Origin: Deltaproteobacteria bacterium
Lineage (GTDB): Bacteria > Desulfobacterota > Binatia > UBA9968
Assembly (NCBI GenBank): GCA_030688735.1
Contig: JAUYJC010000284.1
Span: 1 to 36,686 of the forward strand
Length of the DNA stretch: 36,686 nucleotides
Direction: 5' to 3'
The notes under the pieces are model-generated. The model was not told the origin of the DNA. It worked only from the letters and a program-made list of their open reading frames with translations, and did not search any database. The position numbers were made by a program, and so were the translations under genes. Below, in pieces: positions 26,280-34,225 of this stretch; the first letter of the stretch is position 1; each line of letters opens with the position of its first letter.

Positions 26280-27620
26280 TTACCCGCTCACCGTCATGTT
26301 CGGTGTAAACAGCGTCGGTCCTTTGACTTCGGCTCCGAGTGCGTTGAGTGCCGTCTGAACGATTTCGCGGCGCAGCCGCGCATCAAGTTCCGGCGGTAAA
26401 CTCGGATCGCCGCAGGGATGCGGAATGCTGACGCCTTTGACGATACGATTGGCACGCACCTGCTCCGCCACCGGATACATCGCGGTGACCAGAGCCACCG
26501 GAAGTCCTGCCTTCTCAAGTTCTTTGCTCATCACAGCACCGCTGCGACTACAGGTCCCTCACGTGGCGACCAACAGCACTCCTTCGACACCGTTCTTTCT
26601 TAAATCAGCCGCAATCTCCTGGCCGATCCGGCGCATGACCGCCGGCGAACCTTGGTTACCGGGAACCACATAAAAAGCCGGGTAGAGTTTCCCTGGACCG
26701 ATCACGCCTTCTGCTTCCAAGGCACGCAACGCATCGAGCGGAACCCCATAGTGAGGATTCTTGTTCATGTAGGCAACGTTGTAGCCGCCATGAACCGCTT
26801 CCCACTTCCCTGGCTCCAGTTCTTTGAGCTCGGCGACGTTGTATTGTTGCCAATGCGTGTTGCGGTAAGTCTTGAACCGATCCGGATTGCCCCACGGCAC
26901 CACGCCGCTGGTGGTGATCACGGCGATCTTGCGGTCTTTAAGTTGAGTGAGCGGCAGCGCCGGCGCGATATCATCCCAAGCCTCCATCGGCACTTCGGTG
27001 ACAAAGGGCTCATGCTTGATTTTTTTGAGCAGCATATCGATGGCGCGGTCGACCCCGGGACGATCGGTCTTTTCCAGACGCCGGATGCCGCGCGCGAGGT
27101 AACCTTCCGGCAGCGCAGGACCGATGTTGTCGCCACGGGAAAGGCGCGCGACAAATTTCGCTACCGCTTTTAAAGCGTCCGTCATGCCGGCGGCGGTCTC
27201 CGTCGTCGGCAAGCAATAGACGCGGGGATTGGCAAAGTCGCGATAGGTTCCCACCGCGGGGTTGTCTTCGTGCATCGCCGTGACGCAGGGAATTTCGAGA
27301 GCCGCAGCCACCGTGTTGCAAATCTCGACGCAGCTCAGGCCGTAGCGCCCGGAGTTGAAGGCCGGCCCCGCGACGAGGACTTGGGGGTTGCGTATGCGCA
27401 CGGCATCGAGAAGCGCCTTCATGGCATCTTCATTGTGTTCATGGAAGTAGTTATCGCCATAGTAAATCGTGCAAGCGATCTTCGCTTCCTCGCCAAGCTG
27501 CGACTGAAGACCGCGGGCCGCCCCCGCCGCATTCTCGATCACACCGACGGACATCCCCGCCTTTACCTCACCGCCGAGGCCGGCGAAGAATTGGTTGACA
27601 ACATGGACAATCGTGGTCAT
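26280..27620 (-). CDS. grdB: Glycine/sarcosine/betaine reductase selenoprotein B-like (Sec354)
   Basis: A 446-residue selenoprotein. The frame from the ATG at 27620 (AAGGGGG 8 bases upstream) runs through VVNQFFAGLGGEVKAG, FNSGRYG and GVVPWGNPDRF, then LLVAT-U-GTCSRSGAVMSKE with TGA at 26561-26559 as codon 354, and on through ANRIVKGVSIPHPCGDP to the stop at 26280. The UGTC element with this context is the catalytic site of GrdB/GrgB/GrbB, which attacks the alpha carbon of the amine bound to GrdE and hands the carboxymethyl group to GrdA. Clostridial GrdB has UxxCxxC; here the second cysteine is Ser. The substrate could be glycine, sarcosine, betaine or another amine. A UGA-as-stop reading gives two false genes. 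Confidence 0.95.
26532..26546 (-). promoter_or_regulatory. Candidate SECIS hairpin of grdB
   Basis: Twelve bases after the UGA, CGCAGC and GCTGTG pair over 6 bp (one G-U) around a GGT (GGU) loop. The loop is the same as in grdA, and position and size fit a bacterial SECIS. Confidence 0.5.
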
Positions 27621-27650
27621 GGCAACACCCCCTTGAAAGTTAAAAGAACC

Positions 27651-28712
27651 CTACTGAAACAGCCCTTCTTTTTCCAGCTTTCTGACGATTCTGTCATCGA
27701 TGACATCTTCGATCTTGAGCTGGCGAATTTTTTCATTCGTGTTTTCGAATAAGCGCATGGTATTCCGTATCCCATCAGCGCTGGGAATGATCCGCTTGTC
27801 ATAATACGTCTTCATCCTTTCATACCCTTCCGCAGCGTCTTCCGCTCGTTGCAAATGTAGAGCCTTGGTTAAACTCTTCATGACCGTTTCTTTGTTGGCT
27901 GGAGTCTGAATAAAGACAATCGTATCGACCAACGCTCGCAGCGTCTTTTCCACAACATCCGGCGATTGAGTGACGAAACTCCGCCGCGCAAGCAGCGCGG
28001 TGCTCTGGTACGGGACTCCCAGTTCGGAAAGATCGGCGAGAATGCGAAACCCTTGCTGTTTTAAAGTGGCGGCGAAAGCGTAGCCAACCGCCGCTCCATC
28101 GATGGCGCCGGAGGCCAGAGCCTGCGCGCGCACCGCGTCATTGCCAACCACTCGGATGGCAATATTGTCCCGCTTCGGATCAAGTCCCCAATGCTGCAGC
28201 GCCAACATTGTAAAAACCCATGTGCCGCCGCCGATGCTGGTCACCGCGAGCCGTTTATTTTTGAGGTCCGAAGGCGTCTTGATTTGCGGAGCCACAATGA
28301 ACGCCCCGGTGAGCTTGTTTACCAGGCCGGCAATAAACGCAACGTCGGAACCGCCGGCGATAGCGCCGAGGGTCGCTCCCGAAGCGGAGCCGGTGTTGAA
28401 TTGAGAGCTGCCTCTGGATAAAGCGGTCATCGCAACGGAACCTGTTGCCACGTAAATGATCTCCGCATCTAAATCATACTTGCGAAAGAAGTTCTGGTCC
28501 TTAGCGACAAAAAGAACCCCCTCGCGCTCACTAAAACTCGCGAAGGTAATGACGACCTTGGTTAGGCCGAAGGCCGTTCCCCCACCAAGCCCGAAGAGTA
28601 AGGCAAAGAAACTTAAGAAAAGTGCCGCAAGCCATTGCCTCCTTCTCGATCTTTTCGGCAAGTCGCTAACGATTTTTTTTGATTTCAGCATAACGGTAAC
28701 CGTTAAACTCAT
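27651..28712 (-). CDS. NMT1/THI5-like ABC solute-binding protein, copy 1
   Basis: A 353-residue periplasmic binding protein of the NMT1/SsuA type. A long basic N-terminus is followed by a signal peptide (about residues 27-49, LAALFLSFFALLFGLGG). The mature part has VVITFASFSEREGVLFVAKDQNFF, IKTPSDLKNKRLAVTSIGGG and the C-terminal DDRIVRKLEKEG. Members bind pyrimidines, taurine-like sulfonates or aromatic acids. It has no permease or ATPase nearby, so it must share a transporter encoded elsewhere or act as a sensor. It is a clear paralogue of the protein at 33029. The start may be the ATG at 28691. It lies 30 bases upstream of grdB on the same strand. Confidence 0.88.
   Translation of the reverse strand: MSLTVTVMLKSKKIVSDLPKRSRRRQWLAALFLSFFALLFGLGGGTAFGLTKVVITFASFSEREGVLFVAKDQNFFRKYDLDAEIIYVATGSVAMTALSRGSSQFNTGSASGATLGAIAGGSDVAFIAGLVNKLTGAFIVAPQIKTPSDLKNKRLAVTSIGGGTWVFTMLALQHWGLDPKRDNIAIRVVGNDAVRAQALASGAIDGAAVGYAFAATLKQQGFRILADLSELGVPYQSTALLARRSFVTQSPDVVEKTLRALVDTIVFIQTPANKETVMKSLTKALHLQRAEDAAEGYERMKTYYDKRIIPSADGIRNTMRLFENTNEKIRQLKIEDVIDDRIVRKLEKEGLFQ
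28691..28705. repeat. 15-bp palindrome next to the alternative start of the NMT1-like gene
   Basis: TAACGGTAACCGTTA is perfectly symmetric around its centre and abuts the ATG at 28691. It could be an operator, but it could equally be chance within the coding N-terminus. Confidence 0.35.
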
Positions 28713-28836
28713 GATCGGATCGAAAAGCAGCCTCTGCTAATATTTCCTCAAAACTGAAAACCACGACAACGCTATCACAAACATCAGTCCGATTATAGCG
28801 CCATGCGCGCTGCGCGGAGCCTACAAGGGCCTCAAG

Positions 28837-30144
28837 CTAGTACCCATGACACACCCAGGTTCCCTCACCCCAAAGATCAACCCCGCCGATGATTGAAACT
28901 CGCGCCTCCAAGCATAGAGGGCCGCGCGCCGAAACCGCGGGCACGCCGGGATAAGAAAGGACCTTAATTTCTTCATAAGGTCCAATAACCTTTTCCATGG
29001 CAGGCAGATCCACCGCCCGGTCAAGACTTCCCGTGGTGACTACGGCGTCCGCTTCCGGAAGATAAAAAAGCAGCGGGCTATCGAGACCCGCTTTACCGCC
29101 ATGTTCATAGGTAACGAGCGTGGTCTTGATGCCGTTGCGCTCGCAGGCCTTCACGGTAAGCATGACGTCGACAAAAGCATTACCGCCGCCAATCCACGTC
29201 ACCAGCGCTCCGTCAGCGTGCAACGCTTTCGCCAGGCGGGCGGCATTCTGGGCTCCGACCTCTTTGCCGTGGGCGGTCTCGAAGCGAATGCGCTGGAGAA
29301 TGACACCACCGAAGTTCAAATCCCGCCCATGAGCCTCGCACAGGCCCAGAACCAGAGGGTGGTTTTGCCAGTCCCAGGTGGTGGGATAATAACCGCGACC
29401 CGAGCGCGTGGTATCGACCGTCACAGCTCCGTCAAAGAGTTCATTGGGATGAACAAAGGTCGCCATGGAATTCCGAAAGCAAAGTCCGTAATACCCGACA
29501 CCGGAATGCACATGTTGAGGGTCGGTGATGCAACCTTGAATCAACATTACTTTCGGCAGCCCGGCAGTTCTGGTTTTGATTTCATAGGTGCGGATTTTTT
29601 CGGGTGTAAGTTCCTCGGTAACTTGAGCGAGGCGCTGAGCGACTTTGAACTCCGCTAATTGGATGGCCGTATGGGCCTCCAACTCGGCCAGTCCCGGGAT
29701 AATGCGAAAACTCACGACCAAATGCACCTGCTTGCTGAAGCGGGAGATATCAGCCCCGGGCCCGGACATGTCCAGGATCGCACTGCGCTGCACCGTGGTT
29801 CCCGCCCGGATCGTACCCTCGTAAGCAGCCGCAGCGATCACGGTCATGCCCGAAAGCCGATGGGTTCTTCCCTCTCCAACATCGCTGACCGGTCCTAAGA
29901 TGCCCGGAAACACCTGGCCGCCGCCGAAAACCTTATATCTCGGCTCAACGATGTCGCGAATCCCGGTGATGCGAACTTTTTCTCCTGGCCCTGCTACGGC
30001 AAGTGCCACATCCGTGATGCGCCGATCCTGCAGGACAAGATCGATCAATGCGTCGTGATCAACCTCCAGTGTCTGCCCCCCGTAGCTAAAATGACGGCCC
30101 AACCGCACCTGTGTTACCGGGAATTCTGCGAGTTCGAGTGTCAT
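28837..30144 (-). CDS. GrdE-like component B subunit, copy 2
   Basis: A 435-residue paralogue of the grdE gene. I start at the ATG at 30144 because MTLELAEFPVTQVRLG aligns with the starts of the other two copies; a frame to 30192 adds a non-aligned tail. It shares GIRDIVEPRYKV, FPGILGPVSDVGEGRTH, IQGCITD, TWDWQNHPL, LNFGGVI and WVCHGY. The stretch matching the pyruvoyl-processing region of clostridial GrdE (VDTTRSGRGYYPT) has no cysteine at all. No grdB-like gene stands beside it, so it must share GrdB with copy 1 or work alone. It sits between two solute-binding-protein genes. Confidence 0.85.
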   Translation of the reverse strand: MTLELAEFPVTQVRLGRHFSYGGQTLEVDHDALIDLVLQDRRITDVALAVAGPGEKVRITGIRDIVEPRYKVFGGGQVFPGILGPVSDVGEGRTHRLSGMTVIAAAAYEGTIRAGTTVQRSAILDMSGPGADISRFSKQVHLVVSFRIIPGLAELEAHTAIQLAEFKVAQRLAQVTEELTPEKIRTYEIKTRTAGLPKVMLIQGCITDPQHVHSGVGYYGLCFRNSMATFVHPNELFDGAVTVDTTRSGRGYYPTTWDWQNHPLVLGLCEAHGRDLNFGGVILQRIRFETAHGKEVGAQNAARLAKALHADGALVTWIGGGNAFVDVMLTVKACERNGIKTTLVTYEHGGKAGLDSPLLFYLPEADAVVTTGSLDRAVDLPAMEKVIGPYEEIKVLSYPGVPAVSARGPLCLEARVSIIGGVDLWGEGTWVCHGY

Positions 30145-30203
30145 GATCTCAAGGCGCAAGCATAAAAAGCAATCCCTTAGTGCAACAGCCAAGGCACAAG
30201 AGG

Positions 30204-31277
30204 CTATTGAATACCCATGATCTTTTTAAAGTCCCGGATATAGGCATTGAGCTTTGGGCCGAGCGCGGGAGTCACAACAAAATCCGGCTGCAGCTGAAAA
30301 TCTGGATACTTGCTGCGCACGCCTTTCATCGCAATCCCCTTGCCTAACTTCGTGGCCAAGAAAGTTTGCACCTCCTCCGATAGAACCCATTCGGCGAAAA
30401 GTAACGTTGCATGAGGATGCGGGGCATTCTTCGCAAGAAATAGACCTTCGGGTTTTACGATCTTCGGCGACAGGACTTTGAATCCCAAGGGCGCCCCCTT
30501 ATCGCGCACCGCGGCCGAGGTCTCGCCATTGATCGCGATGGCGATGGGAAACTCACCCGAACCGACAACCTGGGTGGTCAGAGTTCCCCCGCGTCGATAA
30601 CTAAGATCCTGCTTCGCCAGCTTGGTGAGGTAATCCACGGCCCTTTCCCGCCCCCAGGCCTGCTCCATGGCCGCCAAGATATACCCCGCCTCGTTATCGA
30701 AAAGCATCTTGCCTTTCCAAACAGGGTTCAGCAGATCTTCATAGCTTTGGGGCGCCTGCTCCGGCTTGACAAGACTCGTATTGTAAGTCAGCGCGGTGGT
30801 TAAATGATACATGCTATGCCAGTAACCGCTCGGATCGTAAGTGCCGTCGTAAAAACGATTCCGTCCGGCAATCGGATAGGCGTGGACGAGTCCGTCGTTC
30901 ATAAGCTGATAACCGTAACTCAGGTCGACCTGGATAACATCGACCGCATGCCGTCCGGCGCGCGCCTCATTTAATGCTCGGGTGAGAATTCCTTGCCGAG
31001 GCGAGTAGTAATTTTTGACGGCCAAAAAAGGATAGCGAGCAGTAAAAAGTTTACTCAAGGACGAAAATTGATCTACGGGCAGTGTACCGTAGTAGACAAT
31101 TTCGGCTTCGCCTTGAGCTTCTTTGGCGAGGAAATCTAGTTTTTCTTGGGAATTGAGCGAAGTGAGTTTAACCGTGATCTCGGCCATCGAGGCCGCGTGA
31201 AGCCCCGGCGAGACGAACATGAGAAAAAGAACGTTAGCAATCGCGCCTGTCAAAATCGCCGTGATTATTTTGGCCAT
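30204..31277 (-). CDS. Extracellular solute-binding protein, ferric/PotD-like type
   Basis: A 357-residue periplasmic binding protein. A signal peptide covers about residues 1-28 (ending GLHAAS), and the mature protein contains AEIVYYGTLPVDQFSSLSK, YNTSLVKPEQAP, YEDLLNPVWKGK and a C-terminal SEEVQTFLATKLGKG, the layout of type-2 binding proteins of the FbpA/AfuA group. It is a distant relative of the binding protein at 7399, but no permease or ATPase is near it. AAAGGAG lies before the ATG at 31277. It stands between GrdE-like copies 3 and 2, so it probably captures a compound handled by this locus. Confidence 0.88.
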   Translation of the reverse strand: MAKIITAILTGAIANVLFLMFVSPGLHAASMAEITVKLTSLNSQEKLDFLAKEAQGEAEIVYYGTLPVDQFSSLSKLFTARYPFLAVKNYYSPRQGILTRALNEARAGRHAVDVIQVDLSYGYQLMNDGLVHAYPIAGRNRFYDGTYDPSGYWHSMYHLTTALTYNTSLVKPEQAPQSYEDLLNPVWKGKMLFDNEAGYILAAMEQAWGRERAVDYLTKLAKQDLSYRRGGTLTTQVVGSGEFPIAIAINGETSAAVRDKGAPLGFKVLSPKIVKPEGLFLAKNAPHPHATLLFAEWVLSEEVQTFLATKLGKGIAMKGVRSKYPDFQLQPDFVVTPALGPKLNAYIRDFKKIMGIQ

Positions 31278-31493
31278 GGCTCTCGGCTCCTTTCTAAACG
31301 CTTTTCTTTATCGAATCGTTTCAGCCGGCTTTTTGGGTCGCCGAAAAAACATCTTGCGACCGAGCTCTCTGGCAGTGCTCGCCACAGATGACCGGCCGCC
31401 CCCGAATTAAGTTTCATTCTCACCTTATCGGCACAAACATCGCTCCCGCGCCAGGGCACTCCCGCCATAACCGTCCGTTAACACGATCTTCGT
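31278..31493. other. Intergenic spacer without a supported gene
   Basis: About 215 bases between the binding protein and GrdE-like copy 3. The short frames on both strands show no family resemblance, and no strong promoter or hairpin was found by eye. Confidence 0.4.
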
Positions 31494-32798
31494 TCAGTAG
31501 GTCCGGCATGTCCACGATTGACTACCCCAGTTGTCCACGCCGCCGATCAGCATGTCGCGGGCATCCAGAGTTAATTTCCCTTTCGCCTCGACCCTCGGCG
31601 CTCCGGGGTAGCTCAAAATGGTAAACTTGTCGTAAGGCCCGACGACGCGCTCGGGTTCCGGCAGCTCAAGCCAGCGATCCCGGCTGCCGCTGCTGACAAC
31701 CGCATCCGCTTCCGGGACGTAGTACAGCAAGGGAGAGTCGACGCCGTCCTTGCCACCGAATTCATAGGTCACCAACGTCGTCCTAATTCCACGCCGTTCA
31801 CAATTACGGATCGTCAACATCAATTCAACAAAAGCATTGCCCGAGCCGGTCCACGCCACAAGCGCTCCATGGGCGCCAAGTGTTTGCGCCAACTGCGCCG
31901 TGTTGTGGGCAACGACTTCTTTGCCGTGAAACGTGTCGAATTGAATTCGCTCGATAATGACACCAAGAAAATTTAGCCGCTTGCCGTGCTCACGGCACAG
32001 CCCCAGAGCGAGCGGATGGTTCTGCCAGTCCCAAGTGATGGGGAAGTGACCGACGGCCCTGGTCGTCGCCACCGTCACGGCGCCGTCGATGAGTTCGTTA
32101 GGATGGGCGAATGTCGCCAACGAGTCTCTGATGGGCAGCCCGTAGTAGCTCACCCCCGAGTGCGCGTTATGGCTGTCCGTCAGACAGCCTTGAATGAGGA
32201 CGACTCCCGGCAGTTGCGGCTGTTGCACGCTGAGATCAAAAACAGCCACATCGACTGGTGGTAGTCCAACCGTAACTTGGGCAACTCTCTGCGCCACTTT
32301 AAGTTCCGCGGCCTGAATCGCCGTATGAGCTTCCAGATCCGAGAGACCTTCTCTGAGTTTCATGACCAGCACGAGTCCCGCAAGCACGCTGAAGCGTGAC
32401 GCCTCCGCCCCCGGTCCCCACAGATCGAGGATCGCGCTGCGCTGCACCGCCAAGCCGGCCCGGGCCGTCCCTTGGTAGGCCGCCGTGGCGATTACGGCCA
32501 TTCCCGACAGACGATGGGTTCTGCCATCGCCCACCTGTTCCACGGGGCCAAGCGTTCCCGGAAAGACTTGACCGCCGCCGTCGATTTTCACGCGCGGCTC
32601 GACGATATCCCTGATTCCCGTAACACGCACCTTCTCGCCGGAGTGCACCACCGCCAACGACACTTCTTCGATCCGCGCGTCCTGCGATACCAGATTCAGC
32701 AACGCTTGTTGATCCACTTCCAGCGTCCCGGCGTCGTAGCGAAACGCCCTTGCCAAGCGGATTTGTTTTACCGGAAACTCGGCGAGCTCAAGGCGCAT
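31494..32798 (-). CDS. GrdE-like component B subunit, copy 3
   Basis: A 434-residue paralogue, the same length as copy 1 when started at the ATG 32798 (AGGA 7 bases upstream). The longer start at 32822 is not supported by alignment. It reads MRLELAEFPVKQIRLARAF, GIRDIVEPRVKI, FPGTLGPVEQVGDGRTH, IQGCLTD, TWDWQNHPL, LNFLGVI and WTCRTY. It is closer to copy 1 than to copy 2, pointing to duplication inside the locus. The processing-site region reads VATTRAVGHFPIT, with no cysteine. A structured cloverleaf-like sequence lies 26 bases upstream of the start. Confidence 0.86.
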   Translation of the reverse strand: MRLELAEFPVKQIRLARAFRYDAGTLEVDQQALLNLVSQDARIEEVSLAVVHSGEKVRVTGIRDIVEPRVKIDGGGQVFPGTLGPVEQVGDGRTHRLSGMAVIATAAYQGTARAGLAVQRSAILDLWGPGAEASRFSVLAGLVLVMKLREGLSDLEAHTAIQAAELKVAQRVAQVTVGLPPVDVAVFDLSVQQPQLPGVVLIQGCLTDSHNAHSGVSYYGLPIRDSLATFAHPNELIDGAVTVATTRAVGHFPITWDWQNHPLALGLCREHGKRLNFLGVIIERIQFDTFHGKEVVAHNTAQLAQTLGAHGALVAWTGSGNAFVELMLTIRNCERRGIRTTLVTYEFGGKDGVDSPLLYYVPEADAVVSSGSRDRWLELPEPERVVGPYDKFTILSYPGAPRVEAKGKLTLDARDMLIGGVDNWGSQSWTCRTY

Positions 32799-32824
32799 TA
32801 TCATTCCTGGCGTGCCATTCAAAC

Positions 32825-32912
32825 TGACTCACTCCCAGCTTCAAGCTGGGAGGTTCGTCCCCGGTCGGCCAAAAGCCGACTATACCTCCCAGCCCCCCTG
32901 CGTAGTGAGTCA
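32825..32912. other. Cloverleaf-like structured element in the leader of GrdE-like copy 3
   Basis: The outer stem TGACTCACT (32825-32833) pairs with AGTGAGTCA (32904-32912). Inside, CTCCCAGCTT and AAGCTGGGAG (32832-32852) form one hairpin and GTCGGC-caaaa-GCCGAC (32864-32880) another, and a CCTCCCAG copy near 32885 could compete with the first hairpin. It might be a leader RNA switch for the downstream gene or a MITE-like repeat. It does not look like a tRNA. Confidence 0.5.
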
Positions 32913-33028
32913 CCCTGAGCAAATGCGAAGGGTCTTGTTTTGTAGATCAAGATTCCTCGGCTTCGCCTCGGAATGACAATCTTACTTCGCCTGAAGGCGA
33001 GGGGTTTCCACCATCCCCGAAGGAGACA
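32913..33028. other. Spacer with short hairpin repeats
   Basis: Contains CCTCGGCTTCGCCTCGG (near 32957) and CTTCGCCTGAAGGCGAGG (near 32986), small hairpins of intergenic repeat type that may end the upstream NMT1-like transcript. No gene is seen. Confidence 0.4.
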
Positions 33029-34012
33029 CTAGCCTTCCTTTTCCAATTTTCGCACGATCCGGTCGTCGACAAGCTCCTCGGCTTTAAGCTGGCGAATCTT
33101 GTCGTTGGTCATTCCGAGCAACCGGATGGCATTGCGAATACCGTCGGCGTTGGGATAAATGCGTTTCTCGTAAAGTGTTCTCATCAACTCGTAGCCTTCT
33201 TCGGCATCTTCGAAACGCGGCAGGCGCAGTCCTTTCCAAAGACTAGTCATGACGGCGTTCTTGTTTTCCGGTTTCTCGATGAAGGCCGTTGCCTGAATCA
33301 TCGCCCTGAGAACCTTTTCAACCGTATCCGGAGATGAATTGAGGAAGCTCCGGCGCACAAAGACTCCCGTGCTTTGATAGGGAATCTTCAGTTTGGCGAG
33401 ATCGGCGAGAATGTTGAACCCCTGTCGCTTCAAGACCGAGCCGAAGGTGTAGCCAAAATACGAACCTTCGATCACATTGGTGGCCAACGCCTGCGCCAGA
33501 ACCGCCTCGTCGCCGACGATCCTGAGATTGACGCGGTCGCGCTTGGGCTCGATGCCCCAGTGATCTAAGACCAGCATGGTGATCATCCAGATGCCGCCGC
33601 CGATGCTCTGCACGCCGATGTTTCTCCCCTTTAAGTCAGCCGGAGTCTTGATTTGGGGATGGACGACAAACGTTCCCGTCAACCGGTTCACTAAACCGGC
33701 GACGAACACGCCATCGAGCCCAGCGGCGATGGCGCCGAGGGTCACACCGGTACCGGACCCAAAATAAAATGGCGCTTCTCCCGCCGCCAGCGCCGACAAT
33801 GCCACCGAACCGCTGCGAACATAAACGAGCCGCGCATCCAACCCCTGTTTACGGAAAAAACCTTGGTCCTCGGCGACGAAAAGAGCGCCCGCAGTCCTTT
33901 CATTGAAACTGGCATACGACAGCACCGTTTGAGTAGCCGCGTGAGCGGATGAGAATCCAATTAACAGGATGAAGAGCGCGCCGGCTAAGCCGAGCTTGTG
34001 TTGAAGCATCAT
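33029..34012 (-). CDS. NMT1/THI5-like ABC solute-binding protein, copy 2
   Basis: About 327 residues from the ATG at 34012, which has GGAGG 4 bases upstream; a frame to 34030 exists but lacks a ribosome site. A signal peptide ends at SAHAAT. The mature domain shares with the protein at 27651 the stretches ASFNERTAGALFVAEDQGFF, IKTPADLKGRNIGVQSIGGG and the C-terminal VDDRIVRKLEKEG. No permease or ATPase accompanies it. With the other NMT1-like protein and the ferric-type protein it forms a set of three orphan binding proteins interleaved with the GrdE-like genes. Confidence 0.88.
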   Translation of the reverse strand: MMLQHKLGLAGALFILLIGFSSAHAATQTVLSYASFNERTAGALFVAEDQGFFRKQGLDARLVYVRSGSVALSALAAGEAPFYFGSGTGVTLGAIAAGLDGVFVAGLVNRLTGTFVVHPQIKTPADLKGRNIGVQSIGGGIWMITMLVLDHWGIEPKRDRVNLRIVGDEAVLAQALATNVIEGSYFGYTFGSVLKRQGFNILADLAKLKIPYQSTGVFVRRSFLNSSPDTVEKVLRAMIQATAFIEKPENKNAVMTSLWKGLRLPRFEDAEEGYELMRTLYEKRIYPNADGIRNAIRLLGMTNDKIRQLKAEELVDDRIVRKLEKEG

Positions 34013-34225
34013 CAACCTCCATTCGATCACACGGATGCTTATATAGCTTACGTTGCGAAGGTGTCAATCGAAGCGAACGTAACGGAGAGCTTTTTGCGTG
34101 TAGGGCGAACAGGGAAGTTCATGTACGAAACGTTAGCAAAGCAACGAGCGAATGCGCTTTCAGAAAAGCTCCGATTGGGAGCCTTGCGTTTTCGTTTCAA
34201 CGCTGGACTCGAGAGTCAATTCAGC

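Noticed and set aside
26280-26561. A separate small gene after grdB (84 residues, 26280-26534)
   Set aside because: It is in frame with grdB, starts only inside the conserved GrdB C-terminus and is the second half of the selenoprotein.
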